Shown here: in pieces, positions 18,127-27,484 of the stretch
How positions within the stretch are numbered: position 1 is the first letter of the stretch
How the letters are laid out: every line of letters starts with the position of its first letter
NCBI RefSeq assembly: GCF_900497695.1
Contig: NZ_UIDD01000001.1
Coordinates: forward strand, 372,001-436,000
Length of the DNA: 64,000 nt
Direction of reading: 5' to 3'
Origin: Pseudomonas wadenswilerensis
GTDB taxonomy: Bacteria > Pseudomonadota > Gammaproteobacteria > Pseudomonadales > Pseudomonadaceae
Position numbers and translations under genes: made by a program
Notes under the pieces: generated by a model
What the model saw: the letters and a program-made list of their open reading frames with translations, nothing else
Told to the model about the DNA's origin: nothing
Databases searched by the model: none

Positions 18127-18966
18127 TCAATGGCTCTGGCCGTGCCAGGGCACCAGCTTGCGCTGCAGGGCGCGCAGGCCCATCTCCAGGGCGAAGGCAA
18201 TCAGCGCGATCACCAGGATGCCCAGCACCACCACATCGGTTACCAGGAACTGCGCCGCCGACTGGACCATGAAACCCAGGCCGCTGGTGGCGGCGATCAG
18301 CTCGGCCGCCACCAGGGTCGACCAGCCGACACCCAGGCCGATGCGTACGCCGGTGAGAATGTCGGGCAGGGCGCTGGGCAGGATCACATGGCGAATCAGT
18401 TGCCAGCGCGTGGCCCCCAACGACTGCGCCGCGCGCAGCTTGGTGGGGTCGACGGTACGCACGCCAGTGGCGGTGGCAATGGCGATCGGGGCGAAGATCG
18501 CAAGATAAATCAGCAGCACTTTCGACAGCTCGCCGATGCCGCACCAGATCACGATCAGCGGCAGGTAGGCCAGGGGCGGAATCGGCCGGTAGAACTCGAT
18601 CAGCGGGTCGAGAATGCCGCGGGCGATACGGTTATGGCCGATGGCAATACCGATCGGAATCGCCGTGACGATCGCCGCAGCGAGGGCCAGGCCAATACGT
18701 TGCAGGCTGGCGCCCAGATGCTGCCACAGGGTGGATTCCATGTAGCCCTGGGTCAGTAGCAACCAGGCCTTGCTCAGCACCGCTTCGGGTGAGGGCAAAA
18801 ACAACGGCTCGATCCATTCGGCGGCGGTAACCGCCCACCACACCAGCAACAGCGTGGCCAGGGTCAGGGCGCTGATCCAGCGGGTGCTCAGACTGCGCCG
18901 GGGTTTGCTCGGCGTGGTTTGGCTGGCGGCGCGTTTGGCCGCTACCGGGACATCCAGGCTGCTCAT
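18127..18966 (-). CDS. tauC: Taurine ABC transporter permease TauC
   Basis: A 279-residue inner-membrane permease of the SsuC/TauC/NitT type. It has a roughly 30-residue cytoplasmic N-terminus, about six TM segments and the EAA loop [22 protein letters not shown]. It overlaps tauB by 4 bp. With TauA and TauB it imports taurine; TauD downstream releases the sulfite. The segment [20 protein letters not shown] is characteristic of this permease family. Confidence 0.93.
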   Translation of the reverse strand: MSSLDVPVAAKRAASQTTPSKPRRSLSTRWISALTLATLLLVWWAVTAAEWIEPLFLPSPEAVLSKAWLLLTQGYMESTLWQHLGASLQRIGLALAAAIVTAIPIGIAIGHNRIARGILDPLIEFYRPIPPLAYLPLIVIWCGIGELSKVLLIYLAIFAPIAIATATGVRTVDPTKLRAAQSLGATRWQLIRHVILPSALPDILTGVRIGLGVGWSTLVAAELIAATSGLGFMVQSAAQFLVTDVVVLGILVIALIAFALEMGLRALQRKLVPWHGQSH

Positions 18967-19757
18967 GCAGACTCCTGCCGCGTCGCGGCACTGCGTTGGG
19001 AGAACACCCGGGCCAGCACGTGCTCGCGGGTTTCGATAAAGCGCGGGTCGGACTTGATCGAGCGGGCCGGCTCGCCGGCGCTGTAGCGCTGGCCGAAATC
19101 CAGTTGCAGGCGTTCGACGATCTGCCCGGGATTCGGCGCCAGCAACACCAGTTCGGTGGCGAGGAACACCGCCTCTTCAATGTCGTGGGTAATCAGGAAC
19201 ACCGGTTTGGCGGTGCGCTGCCAGACTTGCAGCAGCAACTCCTGCATCTGTTCACGGGTAAAGGCATCCAGTGCGCCAAACGGCTCGTCCATCAGCAGCA
19301 CACGCGGGTCGGCAGCCAGCGCCCGGGCCAGGCCCACGCGCTGCTTCTGGCCACCGGACAGCTGCCAGATTCGCCGGCTGGCAAAGTCCGCCAGGTCGAC
19401 CAGGGCGAGCATCTCGCGGGCCTTGCTTTCCCGCTTGGCGCGCGGTACCCCGGCCAGTTCCAGGCCGAAGGCAACGTTGGCCAGCACATCCTGCCAGGGC
19501 AGCAGCGCATCATCCTGGAACACCACGCCGCGCTCGGCGCCGGGGCCTTGCACCGGGACGCCGTCGAGGGTGATACGGCCGCTGCTGGGCGCCACGAAAC
19601 CGGCAATCAGATTGAGCAGCGAGGTCTTGCCGCTGCCCGAAGGGCCGAGGGCCACCAGCAATTGCTGCGGGCCCAGGCTCAGGTTGATGTCGGCCAGCAC
19701 CGGCTCGGCCGCGCCGGGGTACTGTGCGCTGATGCGCTCCAGTTGTAACAGGGCCAT
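18963..19757 (-). CDS. tauB: Taurine ABC transporter ATPase TauB
   Basis: A 264-residue ATPase with Walker [10 protein letters not shown], signature [15 protein letters not shown], Walker [13 protein letters not shown] and switch histidine in [13 protein letters not shown]. The [12 protein letters not shown] stretch is the usual form in the nitrate/sulfonate/taurine subfamily. It lies 15 bp after tauA and overlaps tauC by 4 bp, so the three transport genes are co-translated in the standard order. Its role is to energise taurine import. Confidence 0.94.
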   Translation of the reverse strand: MALLQLERISAQYPGAAEPVLADINLSLGPQQLLVALGPSGSGKTSLLNLIAGFVAPSSGRITLDGVPVQGPGAERGVVFQDDALLPWQDVLANVAFGLELAGVPRAKRESKAREMLALVDLADFASRRIWQLSGGQKQRVGLARALAADPRVLLMDEPFGALDAFTREQMQELLLQVWQRTAKPVFLITHDIEEAVFLATELVLLAPNPGQIVERLQLDFGQRYSAGEPARSIKSDPRFIETREHVLARVFSQRSAATRQESA

Positions 19758-19772
19758 GGTCTGCTCCGAGTC

Positions 19773-20750
19773 TCAGTTGGCAATGAATTTGGCGCTGACG
19801 TAAGGCGCATAGTCCGGCAGCACCGCTTCGACCTTGCCTTGCTCCTTGAGGAAGGTAGCGGTGTCGGTGATTGCCTGGGTGGTCGGTGCGCCCAGCGCTG
19901 CAACCTGGTCGGCGGCCAGCGGGAACACGTTGCCTTGCAGCAGGCCAGGGATATCAGCCGCCTTGGCGCCGGAGAGCTTCACCAGCTTGTCGACGTTGCT
20001 CTTGTTCGCCAGCCACGCTTGCGGGTCTTTGCGGTAGTCGGCGTAGGCATCCAGGGTGACTTTGGCGAAGGCCTTGACGATCTCCGGGTGCTTGGCCGCG
20101 AAGTCCTTGCGCACGATCCAGGCGTCGAAGGTCGGTGCGCCTTTGTCGGCCAGCTCACCGGAGGTGATCAGTACCTTGCCGTTTTCCTTGGCCACGCCCA
20201 GGGCCGGGTCCCAGACGTAGGTGGCGTCGATGTCACCGCGCTTCCAGGCGGCGATGATTGCCGGTGGTGCGAGGTTGAGGATCTGTACCTTGGCCGGGTC
20301 GATGTTCCATTGCTTGAGCGCAGCCAGCAGGCTGTAGTGACCGGTGGAGACGAACGGTACGGCGATCTTTTTGCCAATCAGGTCCTGCGGCGAGTTGATG
20401 CCGGCGCCATCGCGGGCGACCAGGGCTTCGGCAGCGCCAATCTGGGTGGCGATCAGGAAGGTTTCCACCGGCAGCTTGCGGGTCGCGGCCGCGGCCAGCG
20501 GGCTGGAACCGAGGTAGCCGATCTGCACATCGCCGGAGGCCACGGCGGTGATCACGTCGGCACCGCTGTCGAACTTGCGCCAGTCGATGTCGGCTTTGCT
20601 GGTTTTCTCGTAGGTACCGTCGACCTGGGCGACTTTCGCCGGGTCCACGGTGGTCTGGTAGGCCACCGTCAGGTCGGCCGCCTGGGCAAACCAGCTGGTG
20701 CCGGCCAGGGTCAGGGCGGCGAACAGGCGCAGGGGAGCATGCAGGGTCAT
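19773..20750 (-). CDS. tauA: Taurine-binding periplasmic protein TauA
   Basis: A 325-residue solute-binding protein with a signal peptide ending SWFAQA-ADL. Family features include VAYQTTVDPAKVAQ, DVQIGYLGSSPLAAAATR and DATYVWDPALG. It captures taurine in the periplasm for TauBC. Its upstream region (20751-20880) is AT-rich and contains GATCTAAGAAAG at 20803, a motif also present before the neighbouring tauA-like gene and lsfA. It shares the C-terminal YAPYVSAKFI with the second copy at 20948, showing that the two are paralogues. Confidence 0.93.
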   Translation of the reverse strand: MTLHAPLRLFAALTLAGTSWFAQAADLTVAYQTTVDPAKVAQVDGTYEKTSKADIDWRKFDSGADVITAVASGDVQIGYLGSSPLAAAATRKLPVETFLIATQIGAAEALVARDGAGINSPQDLIGKKIAVPFVSTGHYSLLAALKQWNIDPAKVQILNLAPPAIIAAWKRGDIDATYVWDPALGVAKENGKVLITSGELADKGAPTFDAWIVRKDFAAKHPEIVKAFAKVTLDAYADYRKDPQAWLANKSNVDKLVKLSGAKAADIPGLLQGNVFPLAADQVAALGAPTTQAITDTATFLKEQGKVEAVLPDYAPYVSAKFIAN

Positions 20751-20802
20751 GGTGAACTCCTTGTCAGGCGGGCGGTTGTGTTGGTGTGGAATAAGACTAG
20801 AT

Positions 20803-20814
20803 GATCTAAGAAAG
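20803..20814. promoter_or_regulatory. Shared GATCTAA motif upstream of tauA
   Basis: GATCTAAGAAAG lies 53 bp upstream of the tauA start, in an AT-rich stretch. Related copies at 21964 and 23664 precede the tauA-like gene and lsfA. It may be part of a regulator binding site. This is inferred from recurrence alone. Confidence 0.3.
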
Positions 20815-20884
20815 TTAAAATAAATAACTTTTTTGCATTAGCTTAGGAGCCAATTGATTTATGGCTCTGCAAATGAGGTGGTTT

Positions 20885-20941
20885 CATCGTGGGGCAAGCC
20901 CACTCCTGCAGGTCCTTGTGGGAGCGGGCTTGCCCCGCGAT
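20885..20941. repeat. REP pair, family 2, imperfect
   Basis: CATCGTGGGGCAAGCCCACT and GTGGGAGCGGGCTTGCCCCG form an imperfect inverted pair between tauA and the end of the tauA-like gene. The left arm has diverged at two positions from the family consensus. Confidence 0.85.
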
Positions 20942-20947
20942 ACGATC

Positions 20948-21919
20948 TCACTGAATAAACTTGGCGCTCACGTACGGCGCGTAGTCCGCCAGTACCGCTT
21001 CGACCTTGCCCTGTTCCTTGAGGAACCGCGCGGTCTCGCCAATCGCCTTGGGCGTCTGGCTCTGCAGCAACTGCGGCTGCGCCTGGGCATCGGGGAACGC
21101 CGCCCCGGCCAGCAACTGCGGAACATCTGCCGGATTGGCGCCGGTCAATTTGGCGATCTTCTGCACCGGTACCGAGTCGCTCGTCCACTGCGCCTTGTTG
21201 GCAGCGTAGTCGGCAAATGCATCAAGGGTGACCTTGGCGAACTTGCTCACCACCTCAGGATGCTTCTCGGCAAAATCCTTGCGCGCTACCCACACTTCGA
21301 ACGTCGGTGCACCCCAGCCGCCAACCTCGGCGGCGTCGGTGAGCGTTTTGCCGGTCTTGCGGATTTCGCCCAATGCCGGCGACCAGACAAAGGCACCGTC
21401 GATGTCGCCACGTTTCCACGCTGCGGCGATTTCCGCTGGTTGCAGATTGACCACCTTGACCTGACGGGTGTCGAGGTTCCAGTGCTTGAGCGCACCAAGC
21501 AGGCTGTAGTGCGAGGTGGACACGAACGGCGTGGCGATGGTCTTGCCGACCAGGTCCTGCGGGCTGTTGATGCCGCTGCCGTTGCGCACCACCAGTGCTT
21601 CGGCGGCGTTGATCTGCGCCGAGACGATAAACGCCACGATCGGCAGCTTGCGCGAAGCGGCAGCGGCTAACGGGCTGGAGCCCAGATTGCCAATCTGTAC
21701 ATCGCCAGAGGCAAGCGCGGTGACCACTTCCGGGCCGCTGTTGAAACGGCGCCAGGCGATCTTTTCACCGATGGCCTGTTCATAGGCGCCGTCGGCCTGG
21801 GGCACTTTGCTCGGGTCGATGCCGGTTTGGTAGCCCACCGTCAGTTCATCGGCCTGGGCGACAAAAGTGATGCTGGTCAAGGCCAGGGCATAAAGGAAAC
21901 GCAATGATGGTCTGGCCAT
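20948..21919 (-). CDS. Second TauA-like sulfonate-binding protein
   Basis: A 323-residue periplasmic binding protein, paralogous to TauA (VGYQTGIDPSKVPQADGAYE, LGSSPLAAAASRKLPI, YAPYVSAKFI). The ATG at 21919 is preferred over an upstream TTG because it follows an AAGG sequence and puts the signal peptide (ending FVAQA-DEL) at the N-terminus. No permease or ATPase gene accompanies it, so it may share TauBC and broaden the range of sulfonates imported. It has its own AT-rich upstream region with GATCTAA and TTTAGGAAT motifs. The ligand is unknown. Confidence 0.88.
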   Translation of the reverse strand: MARPSLRFLYALALTSITFVAQADELTVGYQTGIDPSKVPQADGAYEQAIGEKIAWRRFNSGPEVVTALASGDVQIGNLGSSPLAAAASRKLPIVAFIVSAQINAAEALVVRNGSGINSPQDLVGKTIATPFVSTSHYSLLGALKHWNLDTRQVKVVNLQPAEIAAAWKRGDIDGAFVWSPALGEIRKTGKTLTDAAEVGGWGAPTFEVWVARKDFAEKHPEVVSKFAKVTLDAFADYAANKAQWTSDSVPVQKIAKLTGANPADVPQLLAGAAFPDAQAQPQLLQSQTPKAIGETARFLKEQGKVEAVLADYAPYVSAKFIQ

Positions 21920-22267
21920 GAGGGGCTGCCTTGTCGAAAGGGGAAGGTTCGTCAAAGCTAAGCGATCTAAAAAACCGCTTCAAAATACCCTTTAGGAATT
22001 AGCTTATGTGCCGATAACGGCAGCGGAGAAAAATTCGGATCATATTCCGTAATAATCTGAAAAATTACGAAATAAGTCTTTTTGGATTTATAGGATTGTC
22101 ATTATCCTTCACCCCCACCGCTGGCGCATTAGACCAAAGTAGTGAAATGAATAGTTACGATTGACTAGACGGTCACCCTTTGGTGCTAATCGCCAATCGA
22201 CGTCGAGCGGGACACAAAGATCCTGCCGTAAGCGACACACAAGAATTAGAACGTAGAGGAGCAAAAC
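21920..22267. promoter_or_regulatory. 348-bp divergent control region, tauA-like / OprD-family porin
   Basis: This non-coding stretch is strongly AT-rich between about 21960 and 22100. It holds GATCTAAAAAAC at 21964 and TTTAGGAATTAGCTTA at 21991, both resembling elements before tauA, lsfA and ssuE. A GGAG-type SD lies just before the porin start (about 22257-22260). No ORF with coding character is visible. Confidence 0.5.
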
Positions 22268-23590
22268 ATGTACAAGTCCACCTTGGCACTTGCCGTGGCC
22301 GTTGGGGTTCTGGCCCAGCAGGCGGGTGCTGCCGGTTTCGTTGAAGACAGCAAGGCAAGCATCACTGCCCGCAACTTCTACATCAACACCGACAACCGTA
22401 GCGGCACCGCTGACCCATCCAAGACTGAAGAGTGGGGCCAAGGCTTCATTTTCAACTTCACCTCCGGTTACACCGAAGGTACCGTCGGCTTTGGTGTCGA
22501 TGCCATCGGCCTGCTGGGCATCAAGCTCGACTCCGGTCGTGGCACTGCCTACAACAAAACCAACGGCAGCACTGGCGGTACTGTATTCCCGAGTGAAAGC
22601 AACGGCCGTGCTGTCGACGATTTCGGCAGCCTGGGCCTGACCGGCAAGGTCAAGTTCTCCAAGACTGAAGCACGCCTCGGTACGCTGATGCCGAAGCTGC
22701 CGGTCGTGACCTACAACGACGGTCGACTGCTGCCGCAAACCTTTGAAGGTGGTCAGGTCACTTCGAACGAAATCGAGAACCTGACCTTGATCGGCGGTAA
22801 GCTGGAGCACGCCAAAGGTCGTAACTCCACCAATAACGACTCGCTGTCGATTGCAGGTGCCAACAGCCGTACTGGTCAGCGCAGCAACGCCTTCTACTAC
22901 GCCGGTGGCGACTACAAGGTCACCAAGGACCTGCTTGCCCAGTACTACTACGGCAACCTGGACGACTTCTACAAACAGCACTTCCTCGGCCTGACCCATA
23001 ACTGGGCGCTGCCGGTCGGTAGCCTGAAGTCCGACCTGCGTTACTTCTACAGCGATTCCGATGGCAAGAACGCCAGCACCGAAGGCCGCCTGGCTGGGTA
23101 CAAGGCGTCTGGTTATCAGAACAACAACGGCGAAGTGGACAACCGCACCTGGAGTGCGATGTTCACCTACAGCCTGCAAGGTCATGCGCTGAGCGCTGGT
23201 TACCAGCGTGTCAACGGCACCAGTGACTTCCCGTTCCTGAACCAGGGTGATGGTGCTTCGGCCTATCTGATCACCGACCGTCAGATCGGCAAGTTCCAGC
23301 GTGCCGGCGAGCGCACCTGGCTTGCGCAGTATGCCTATGACTTCGCTGCGGTTGGCCTGCCGGGCCTGACCACCTCCGTGGTCTACCTCAAAGGTACCAA
23401 TATCAATGCTCCGGGCAGCGACCGTTCCGAATGGGAGCGCGACTTCTCCCTCGGCTATGTTGTACCTGAAGGTACCTTCAAAGGCCTGGGCCTGGCCTGG
23501 AAGAACGCTTCGCTGCGTTCCGACGCAGTCAACCAGCGTGACCAGGACGAAAACCGTCTGATCCTCAGCTACACCCTGTCGATCCTGTAA
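22268..23590 (+). CDS. OprD/OprE-family outer-membrane porin
   Basis: A 440-residue OprD-family porin with a signal peptide (1-21, ending AGAAGF). The mature protein is rich in alternating aromatic and polar beta-strands, including GYTEGTVGFGVDAIGLLG and the C-terminal strand NRLILSYTLSIL expected for barrel insertion. OprD porins pass small specific solutes through the outer membrane. Its place between taurine and sulfonate genes suggests a sulfonate or related anion entry pore; homologues in other pseudomonads are named OprE3 or OprE. A strong terminator follows. Codon use is highly biased, suggesting high expression. Confidence 0.9.
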   Translation: MYKSTLALAVAVGVLAQQAGAAGFVEDSKASITARNFYINTDNRSGTADPSKTEEWGQGFIFNFTSGYTEGTVGFGVDAIGLLGIKLDSGRGTAYNKTNGSTGGTVFPSESNGRAVDDFGSLGLTGKVKFSKTEARLGTLMPKLPVVTYNDGRLLPQTFEGGQVTSNEIENLTLIGGKLEHAKGRNSTNNDSLSIAGANSRTGQRSNAFYYAGGDYKVTKDLLAQYYYGNLDDFYKQHFLGLTHNWALPVGSLKSDLRYFYSDSDGKNASTEGRLAGYKASGYQNNNGEVDNRTWSAMFTYSLQGHALSAGYQRVNGTSDFPFLNQGDGASAYLITDRQIGKFQRAGERTWLAQYAYDFAAVGLPGLTTSVVYLKGTNINAPGSDRSEWERDFSLGYVVPEGTFKGLGLAWKNASLRSDAVNQRDQDENRLILSYTLSIL

Positions 23591-23602
23591 GTCGGCAATC
23601 AG

Positions 23603-23639
23603 AGCCCGTCCCGCATTTGTGCCGGGCGGGCTTTCTTTT
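23603..23639 (+). terminator. Rho-independent terminator after the porin
   Basis: AGCCCGTCCCG pairs with CGGGCGGGCT across a short ATTTGTGC loop, followed by TTTCTTTT. It lies 12 bp past the stop codon. Confidence 0.85.
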
Positions 23640-23663
23640 GCCTGTTTTTTGATATCCCTTTTT

Positions 23664-23675
23664 GATCTAAATAAA
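23664..23675. promoter_or_regulatory. Shared GATCTAA motif upstream of lsfA
   Basis: GATCTAAATAAA lies about 89 bp before the lsfA start in a long AT-rich tract (23640-23705). Compare 20803 and 21964. A role in sulfur control is inferred. Confidence 0.3.
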
Positions 23676-23752
23676 TCGATATTTATTCTTTTTAATTTTA
23701 CGAGTAAGCAGGCACAGTGAAGCCATAACGAACCCAGCCAAGGAGCCGCACC

Positions 23753-24391
23753 ATGAGCCTCAGACTCGGCGATATCGCCCCCGACTTCGAACAGGATTCC
23801 AGCGCCGGCAAGATCCGCTTCCACGAATGGCTGGGCGACAGCTGGGGCGTGCTGTTCTCTCACCCGGCCGACTTCACCCCGGTGTGCACCACCGAGCTGG
23901 GTTTCACCGCCAAGCTCAAAGAGCAGTTCGCCGAGCGCGGGGTCAAGGCCATCGCCCTGTCGGTGGACCCGGTGGATTCGCACCACCGCTGGATCGAAGA
24001 CATCAACGAAACCCAGAACACTGTCGTCAACTTCCCGATCCTGGCCGATGCCGATCGCAAAGTCTCCGACCTCTACGACCTGATTCATCCCAATGCCAGC
24101 GATACCCTGACGGTGCGTTCCTTGTTCGTTATCGATCCGAACAAGAAGATCCGCCTGACCATCACTTATCCGGCCAGCACCGGGCGCAACTTCCACGAGA
24201 TCTTGCGGGTGATCGATTCGCTGCAGCTGACCGACAACCACAAGGTCGCCACCCCGGCCAACTGGCAGGATGGTGACGAAGTTGTGATCGTGCCATCGCT
24301 CAAGGACGAAGACGAAATCAAGCGCCGCTTTCCCAAGGGTTACCGGGCGGTCAAGCCGTACCTGCGCCTGACCCCGCAACCCAATCGTTGA
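23753..24391 (+). CDS. lsfA: 1-Cys peroxiredoxin LsfA
   Basis: A 212-residue Prx6-type peroxiredoxin. The peroxidatic cysteine is C45 in HPADFTPVCTTELG, and the long C-terminal domain with WQDGDEVVIVPS is typical of the 1-Cys class. LsfA was described as a sulfate-starvation-induced protein in pseudomonads and reduces hydrogen and organic peroxides, possibly those formed by uncoupled flavin monooxygenases. It stands directly upstream of the ssu operon in a separate unit bounded by terminators. The AAGGAG SD at about 23740 precedes the ATG at a good distance. Confidence 0.95.
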   Translation: MSLRLGDIAPDFEQDSSAGKIRFHEWLGDSWGVLFSHPADFTPVCTTELGFTAKLKEQFAERGVKAIALSVDPVDSHHRWIEDINETQNTVVNFPILADADRKVSDLYDLIHPNASDTLTVRSLFVIDPNKKIRLTITYPASTGRNFHEILRVIDSLQLTDNHKVATPANWQDGDEVVIVPSLKDEDEIKRRFPKGYRAVKPYLRLTPQPNR

Positions 24392-24414
24392 TCTTTAGCC
24401 ATAGCAGGGAACTC

Positions 24415-24439
24415 GGGCCGTTTTACGGCCCTTTTTTTA
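24415..24439 (+). terminator. Rho-independent terminator after lsfA
   Basis: GGGCCG-TTTTA-CGGCCC followed by seven T residues, 24 bp past the lsfA stop. Confidence 0.85.
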
Positions 24440-24452
24440 TTCCCCCCAATAC

Positions 24453-24479
24453 CTGTAGGAGCGGTCTTGCCCCGCGATG
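24453..24479. repeat. Single REP unit, family 2
   Basis: One copy reading TGTAGGAGCGGTCTTGCCCC and ending GCGATG, with the GTAG head and a hairpin with one mismatch. It stands alone between the lsfA terminator and the ssuE promoter. Confidence 0.8.
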
Positions 24480-24491
24480 CTCTCATAGCTC

Positions 24492-24505
24492 TTAAAGGAA
24501 TAAAC
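24492..24505. promoter_or_regulatory. Candidate sulfur-regulon motif TTAAAGGAATAAAC
   Basis: Located in the AT-rich region 24490-24545 upstream of ssuE. It resembles TTTTAGGAATAAAT at 10419 and TTTAGGAATTAG at 21991. A CysB-type function is inferred. Confidence 0.35.
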
Positions 24506-24615
24506 AAATGAAAAAATATGATTTATCGATATATGTATCAAGCTGTTAAGGTCACTTCACTCCAGCGAGAACTCCAACTCGCGGCCCTCTAGAACACGAT
24601 CAAGGATGCGTTCCA

Positions 24616-25209
24616 ATGCTGGTTGTTTCTCTCGGTGGTAGTCCCAGTCTGCGTTCCCGCTCCGGTGTCCTGCTTGAGCGCAGCCGCCAGTGGCTGCAAG
24701 GCCAGGGCGTGGAAGTGGTGACTTTCCAGGTGCGGGATTTTCCGGCCGAAGACCTGCTCCATGCACGTTTCGACAGCCCCAAGGTGCAGCACTTCCTGCA
24801 ATTGGTAGAACAGGCCGATGGCCTGGTGGTTGCTACCCCGGTGTACAAGGCCTCGTTCGCCGGTGCGCTGAAAACCCTGCTCGACCTGCTGCCCGAACGC
24901 GCCCTGAGCCACAAGGTGGTGCTGCCGATCGCTACCGGCGGCAGCATCGCCCATATGCTCGCCGTGGACTACGCGCTCAAGCCGGTGCTGTCGGCACTCA
25001 AGGCCCAGGAAACCCTGCAAGGGATCTTCGCCGACGACAGCCAGATCGCCTACGGCGAAGGCAGTGCCGCCGCGCAACTGGCGCCGGCCCTGGAGCAGCG
25101 TCTGCTCGAATCCCTGGAACTGTTTCACAGCGCCCTGGCGCGTCGACCCAAACCGGTTGCGCCGGGCGTGTTGAATGAACGTCTGCTCAGTGCTCGCTGG
25201 AGCATCTGA
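24616..25209 (+). CDS. ssuE: NAD(P)H-dependent FMN reductase SsuE
   Basis: A 197-residue flavodoxin-like reductase. The flavin phosphate-binding region [12 protein letters not shown] lies near residues 5-16, and [20 protein letters not shown] is the conserved SsuE core. It supplies FMNH2 to the monooxygenase SsuD, and perhaps to the LLM and SfnB-like enzymes elsewhere in the window, which have no reductase of their own. It is the first gene of ssuEADCBF, and its upstream region is AT-rich. The reading frame is of standard length. Confidence 0.94.
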   Translation: MLVVSLGGSPSLRSRSGVLLERSRQWLQGQGVEVVTFQVRDFPAEDLLHARFDSPKVQHFLQLVEQADGLVVATPVYKASFAGALKTLLDLLPERALSHKVVLPIATGGSIAHMLAVDYALKPVLSALKAQETLQGIFADDSQIAYGEGSAAAQLAPALEQRLLESLELFHSALARRPKPVAPGVLNERLLSARWSI

Positions 25210-25301
25210 GGCGTATCACCCGCTACCTGTAGTTCCCACCTTACTCGCCCGCCAACGGGCAAGCAGGTGCAGCCTGAACCCCAACAGCAAAGGAGAGCGC
25301 T

Positions 25302-26267
25302 ATGCGCACTGTCATTTTGCGTCGTGGTCTGGTCGCTCTGTTTGCTGCGGCTGTGTCCTTCGGCGCCATTACTCAAGCCCAGGCCGAAAGCCTGCGTATC
25401 GGTTACCAGAAGTACGGCACCCTGGTGCTGCTCAAGGCCAAGGGCACGCTGGAGAAGCGCCTTGCCGCTCAGGGCGTGCAGGTGCAATGGACTGAATTCC
25501 CCGGTGGCCCGCAACTGCTCGAAGGCCTGAACGTCGGCTCGATCGACTTCGGGGTGACCGGCGAGACGCCGCCGGTGTTCGCCCAGGCCGCTGGCGCCGA
25601 CCTGCTGTATGTCGCCTACGAACCGCCAGCGCCGCACAGCGAAGCCATCCTGGTGCCCAAGGGCTCGCCAATCCAGTCGGTCAAGGAGCTCAAGGGCAAG
25701 AAGGTCGCGCTGAACAAAGGCTCCAACGTTCACTACCTGCTGGTCCGCGCCCTGGAAGACGCCGGCCTCAAGTACAGCGACATCCAGCCGGTATTCCTGC
25801 CGCCCGCCGATGCCCGCGCCGCCTTCGAGCGTGGCAGCGTCGATGCCTGGGTGATCTGGGACCCGTACCAGGCCGCTGCCGAGCAGCAGTTGCAGGCACG
25901 CACCCTGCGTGACGGCGAGGGCATCGTCGACAACCATCAGTTCTACCTGGCGACCAAGCCCTACGCGCAGAAGCACCCTGAAGTGATCAGCGCCTTGGTC
26001 GATGAAGTGCGCGCAGTGGGCGAGTGGTCCAAGGCCAACCCGCAGGAAGTCACCGACCAGGTCGCGCCGCTGCTCGGCTTGCCCGCCGACATCACCCAGA
26101 CCTCGGTCAAGCGCCAGGGCTACGGCGCCGCCTTCCTCACCCCGGAAGTGATCGCTGCCCAGCAGAAGATCGCCGACACCTTCAAGACGCTCAAGCTGAT
26201 TCCCAAGCCGTTGAGCATCAAGGACGTGATCTGGACACCGCCGGCCAAGGTCGCCAGCGCCCCTTGA
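25302..26267 (+). CDS. ssuA: Aliphatic sulfonate-binding protein SsuA
   Basis: A 321-residue periplasmic binding protein with a signal peptide ending TQAQA-ESL. The motif RIGYQKYGTLVLLKAKGTLE is characteristic of SsuA, as is VDAWVIWDPYQAAAE. It captures alkanesulfonates for SsuCB. The gene follows ssuE after 92 bp, preceded by a good SD (AAAGGAGAG). Ligand breadth is known to vary between SsuA proteins and cannot be read here. Confidence 0.94.
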   Translation: MRTVILRRGLVALFAAAVSFGAITQAQAESLRIGYQKYGTLVLLKAKGTLEKRLAAQGVQVQWTEFPGGPQLLEGLNVGSIDFGVTGETPPVFAQAAGADLLYVAYEPPAPHSEAILVPKGSPIQSVKELKGKKVALNKGSNVHYLLVRALEDAGLKYSDIQPVFLPPADARAAFERGSVDAWVIWDPYQAAAEQQLQARTLRDGEGIVDNHQFYLATKPYAQKHPEVISALVDEVRAVGEWSKANPQEVTDQVAPLLGLPADITQTSVKRQGYGAAFLTPEVIAAQQKIADTFKTLKLIPKPLSIKDVIWTPPAKVASAP

Positions 26268-26325
26268 CGATTTGCCCGCGCCGGGGCGCCGCCCCGGTCT
26301 GCGCCACCCCTAGGAGACAACTCCA

Positions 26326-27474
26326 ATGAGCCTCAACGTATTCTGGTTTCTTCCAACCCATGGCGACGGCCATTACCTTGGCACCGCCGAAGGCGCGCGC
26401 GCCGTCGATCACGGCTACCTGCAGCAGATTGCCCAGGCGGCTGACCGCCTCGGCTTTGGCGGTGTGCTGATCCCCACCGGGCGTTCCTGCGAGGACTCCT
26501 GGCTGGTCGCCGCTTCGCTGATTCCGGTGACCCAGCGCCTGAAGTTCCTGGTAGCCCTGCGTCCGGGGATCATCTCGCCGACCGTGGCAGCGCGTCAGGC
26601 GGCGACCCTGGATCGTCTTTCCGGTGGTCGTGCCTTGTTCAACCTGGTCACCGGTGGCGATCCGGAGGAGCTGTCCGGTGACGGCCTGTTCCTCAGCCAC
26701 GAAGAGCGCTACCAGGCCTCGGTGGAGTTCACCCGCATCTGGCGCCGGGTGCTGGAAGGCGAAACCGTCGACTACGACGGCCAGCACATCCAGGTCAAAG
26801 GCGCCAAGCTGCTCTATCCGCCGATCCAGCAGCCGCGTCCGCCGCTGTACTTTGGTGGCTCTTCGGAAGCGGCCCAGGACCTGGCGGCCGAACAGGTCGA
26901 GCTGTACCTGACCTGGGGCGAGCCACCCGCCGCGGTTGCCGAGAAGATCGAGCAGGTGCGTGCCAAGGCCGCCAAGCAAGGCCGTAGCGTACGTTTCGGC
27001 ATCCGCCTGCACGTGATCGTGCGTGAGACCAACGCCGAAGCCTGGCAGGCCGCCGAGCGCCTGATCTCGCACCTGGACGACGACACCATTGCCCGCGCCC
27101 AGGCCTCGCTGGCGCGCTTCGATTCGGTCGGCCAGCAACGCATGGCCGCGCTGCACGGCGGCAACCGCGACAACCTGGAAGTCAGCCCCAACCTCTGGGC
27201 CGGTGTCGGCCTGGTGCGCGGCGGTGCCGGTACGGCCCTGGTCGGCGATGGCCCGACCGTGGCCGAACGGGTCAAGGAATACGCGGCGCTGGGTATCGAC
27301 ACCTTTATCTTCTCCGGTTATCCACACCTGGAAGAGTCGTACCGGGTGGCCGAGCTGCTATTCCCGCACCTGGACGTGGAGCGCCCGCAACTGCCGCAAA
27401 GCGGTGGCTACGTGAGCCCGTTCGGCGAGATGGTCGCCAACGACATCCTGCCCAAATCCTCGGCGCAGCGCTGA
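26326..27474 (+). CDS. ssuD: FMNH2-dependent alkanesulfonate monooxygenase SsuD
   Basis: A 382-residue LLM-class enzyme, the standard SsuD length. The N-terminus [19 protein letters not shown] and the segments [18 protein letters not shown] and [20 protein letters not shown] are diagnostic. It cleaves the carbon-sulfur bond of C2-C10 alkanesulfonates, giving sulfite and an aldehyde, with FMNH2 from SsuE. It lies in the operon between ssuA and ssuC. Unlike the LLM enzyme at 6379-7770 it belongs to the shorter SsuD branch. Confidence 0.96.
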   Translation: MSLNVFWFLPTHGDGHYLGTAEGARAVDHGYLQQIAQAADRLGFGGVLIPTGRSCEDSWLVAASLIPVTQRLKFLVALRPGIISPTVAARQAATLDRLSGGRALFNLVTGGDPEELSGDGLFLSHEERYQASVEFTRIWRRVLEGETVDYDGQHIQVKGAKLLYPPIQQPRPPLYFGGSSEAAQDLAAEQVELYLTWGEPPAAVAEKIEQVRAKAAKQGRSVRFGIRLHVIVRETNAEAWQAAERLISHLDDDTIARAQASLARFDSVGQQRMAALHGGNRDNLEVSPNLWAGVGLVRGGAGTALVGDGPTVAERVKEYAALGIDTFIFSGYPHLEESYRVAELLFPHLDVERPQLPQSGGYVSPFGEMVANDILPKSSAQR

Positions 27475-27484
27475 GGGCCGGGCC

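Noticed and set aside
22109-24379. A 756-codon minus-strand ORF opposite the porin and lsfA
   Set aside because: It is an antisense shadow of two clearly recognised genes with strong family motifs. Its translation has no recognisable domains and spans the terminator and promoter between them.
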